Assembly: GCA_030016465.1 (NCBI GenBank)
Contig: JASEJL010000019.1
Span: forward strand, 1 to 14,018
DNA: 14,018 nucleotides
From: Patescibacteria group bacterium
GTDB lineage: Bacteria; Patescibacteriota; Minisyncoccia; Minisyncoccales; DG-74-1
Direction of reading: 5' to 3'
The notes beneath the pieces were generated by a model that saw nothing but the letters and a program-made list of their open reading frames with translations, was not told the DNA's origin and ran no database searches. Below are positions 13,604 to 14,018 of this stretch, piece after piece. The translations under genes and the position numbers were made by a program. Position 1 is the first letter of the stretch; the number at the start of each line of letters is the position of its first letter.

Positions 13604-14018
13604 TTAGAGAGGAGCAGCTAATAGGTCAAACTTCTTGTTTTTGAATGCTTGAGTGGTGAAGATAAAGTTCAAGACCCCATGGACTGATTTTAAACCTCGG
13701 CAGAGCTTAATATCTGATTTTAGTTCTGCCAATAGTTCTCTCAGTCCGATTATTAGTAGTCAGAATACCTTTTCCTTGATAAAAAAGGGAGTATTTATGG
13801 TATTTTTCCCATAATTTGCCAAAGAGGAATTGATGAAGTCTTTTTTATCTTTTGAACCCTTTTATCTTTAATCATCCTTTCAATATCTTCTAAGTAATCA
13901 GGATGGAAATTAGAATCAACCATTTCTTCAAGCTTTTCTCCAGAATATCTGGAGGAGTTTTATTTTTTAAGTTTTTGTAGTCTTTCTAGAGTATTCTTTT
14001 TAGTATGAGCTAGACAAA
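13604..14018 (-). pseudogene. DDE-type transposase remnant, frameshifted, cut by window edge
   Basis: Reading the minus strand from the window end, fragments of one protein appear in successive frames: CLAHTKKNTLERLQKL, then EKLEEMVDSNFHPDYLEDIE with SIPLWQIMGKI up to a stop at 13795-13797, then HKYSLFYQGKGILTTNNRTE with RTIGRTKIRY up to a stop at 13707-13709, then KLCRGLKSVHGVLNFIF ending in LLAAPL at the stop at 13604-13606. The TTNNRTE..IGR.K.RYK..RG.KS block looks like the C-terminal end of a DDE transposase, with E as the probable third catalytic residue. At least three frameshifts or stops break it. The IS family cannot be assigned, but it differs from the remnant at the left edge. Confidence 0.65.

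Noticed and set aside
1..14018. CRISPR array, tRNA or rRNA genes
   Set aside because: No spaced direct repeats, cloverleaf with a TTCGANNC-like arm, or rRNA signature was seen in any gap. The heptamer array in tatD has no spacers.

Overview
The window is an AT-rich stretch (by eye about one third GC) carrying a dense run of eleven genes plus one further small regulator gene, all on the plus strand, framed by the remains of two different transposase genes. Genes end with ordinary TGA/TAA/TAG stops (the M16 protease and tatD end in TGA), so UGA is not recoded. Nearly every start codon is preceded by A/T-rich sequence without a Shine-Dalgarno motif, genes are packed with 2-14 bp overlaps or gaps of a few bases, and many proteins are compact. 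I infer a Patescibacteria/CPR-type bacterium (for example a Parcubacteria-like lineage). This is judgement from style and gene content, not a marker-gene placement.

Layout. Bases 1-428 hold a GC-rich structured block, then a frameshifted C-terminal remnant of an IS5-like transposase. Bases 492-3539 are a tight trio: M16 zinc protease, AI-2E-family membrane protein, rsmI (16S rRNA 2'-O-methyltransferase). After a 179-base gap with a good leaderless promoter candidate come a stand-alone receiver protein (3719-4114), separate coaC-like and coaB-like genes of the CoA pathway (4157-5477), a transglutaminase-fold protein (5481-6257) and a membrane histidine kinase (6267-7865) that could phosphorylate the receiver. 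A terminator-like hairpin lies 6 bases upstream of metG. From 8015 to 13451 a five-gene run follows with almost no spacing: metG, tatD, a SAM-dependent methyltransferase, an MTA phosphorylase and an adenine deaminase. The last two would act in sequence: methylthioadenosine to adenine, then adenine to hypoxanthine plus ammonia. The window ends with a noncoding stretch containing a hairpin and a minus-strand transposase pseudogene that runs off the edge.

The most striking signal is inside the genes. At least four places show repeats or palindromes that sit in frame within conserved housekeeping genes and add residues where relatives have short loops or nothing: two palindromes in rsmI (one a perfect 32-bp palindrome), six tandem 7-bp units in tatD, a second approximately 10-12-bp repeat in tatD, and a GC-rich inverted-repeat tail at the end of the AI-2E gene. 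This resembles the in-frame palindromic elements (RPEs) known in Rickettsia, but the elements here are different in sequence. Also notable: the CoaC-like protein has Glu where the catalytic Cys is expected, and the adenine deaminase gene is the only one here with a perfect AGGAGG ribosome binding site.
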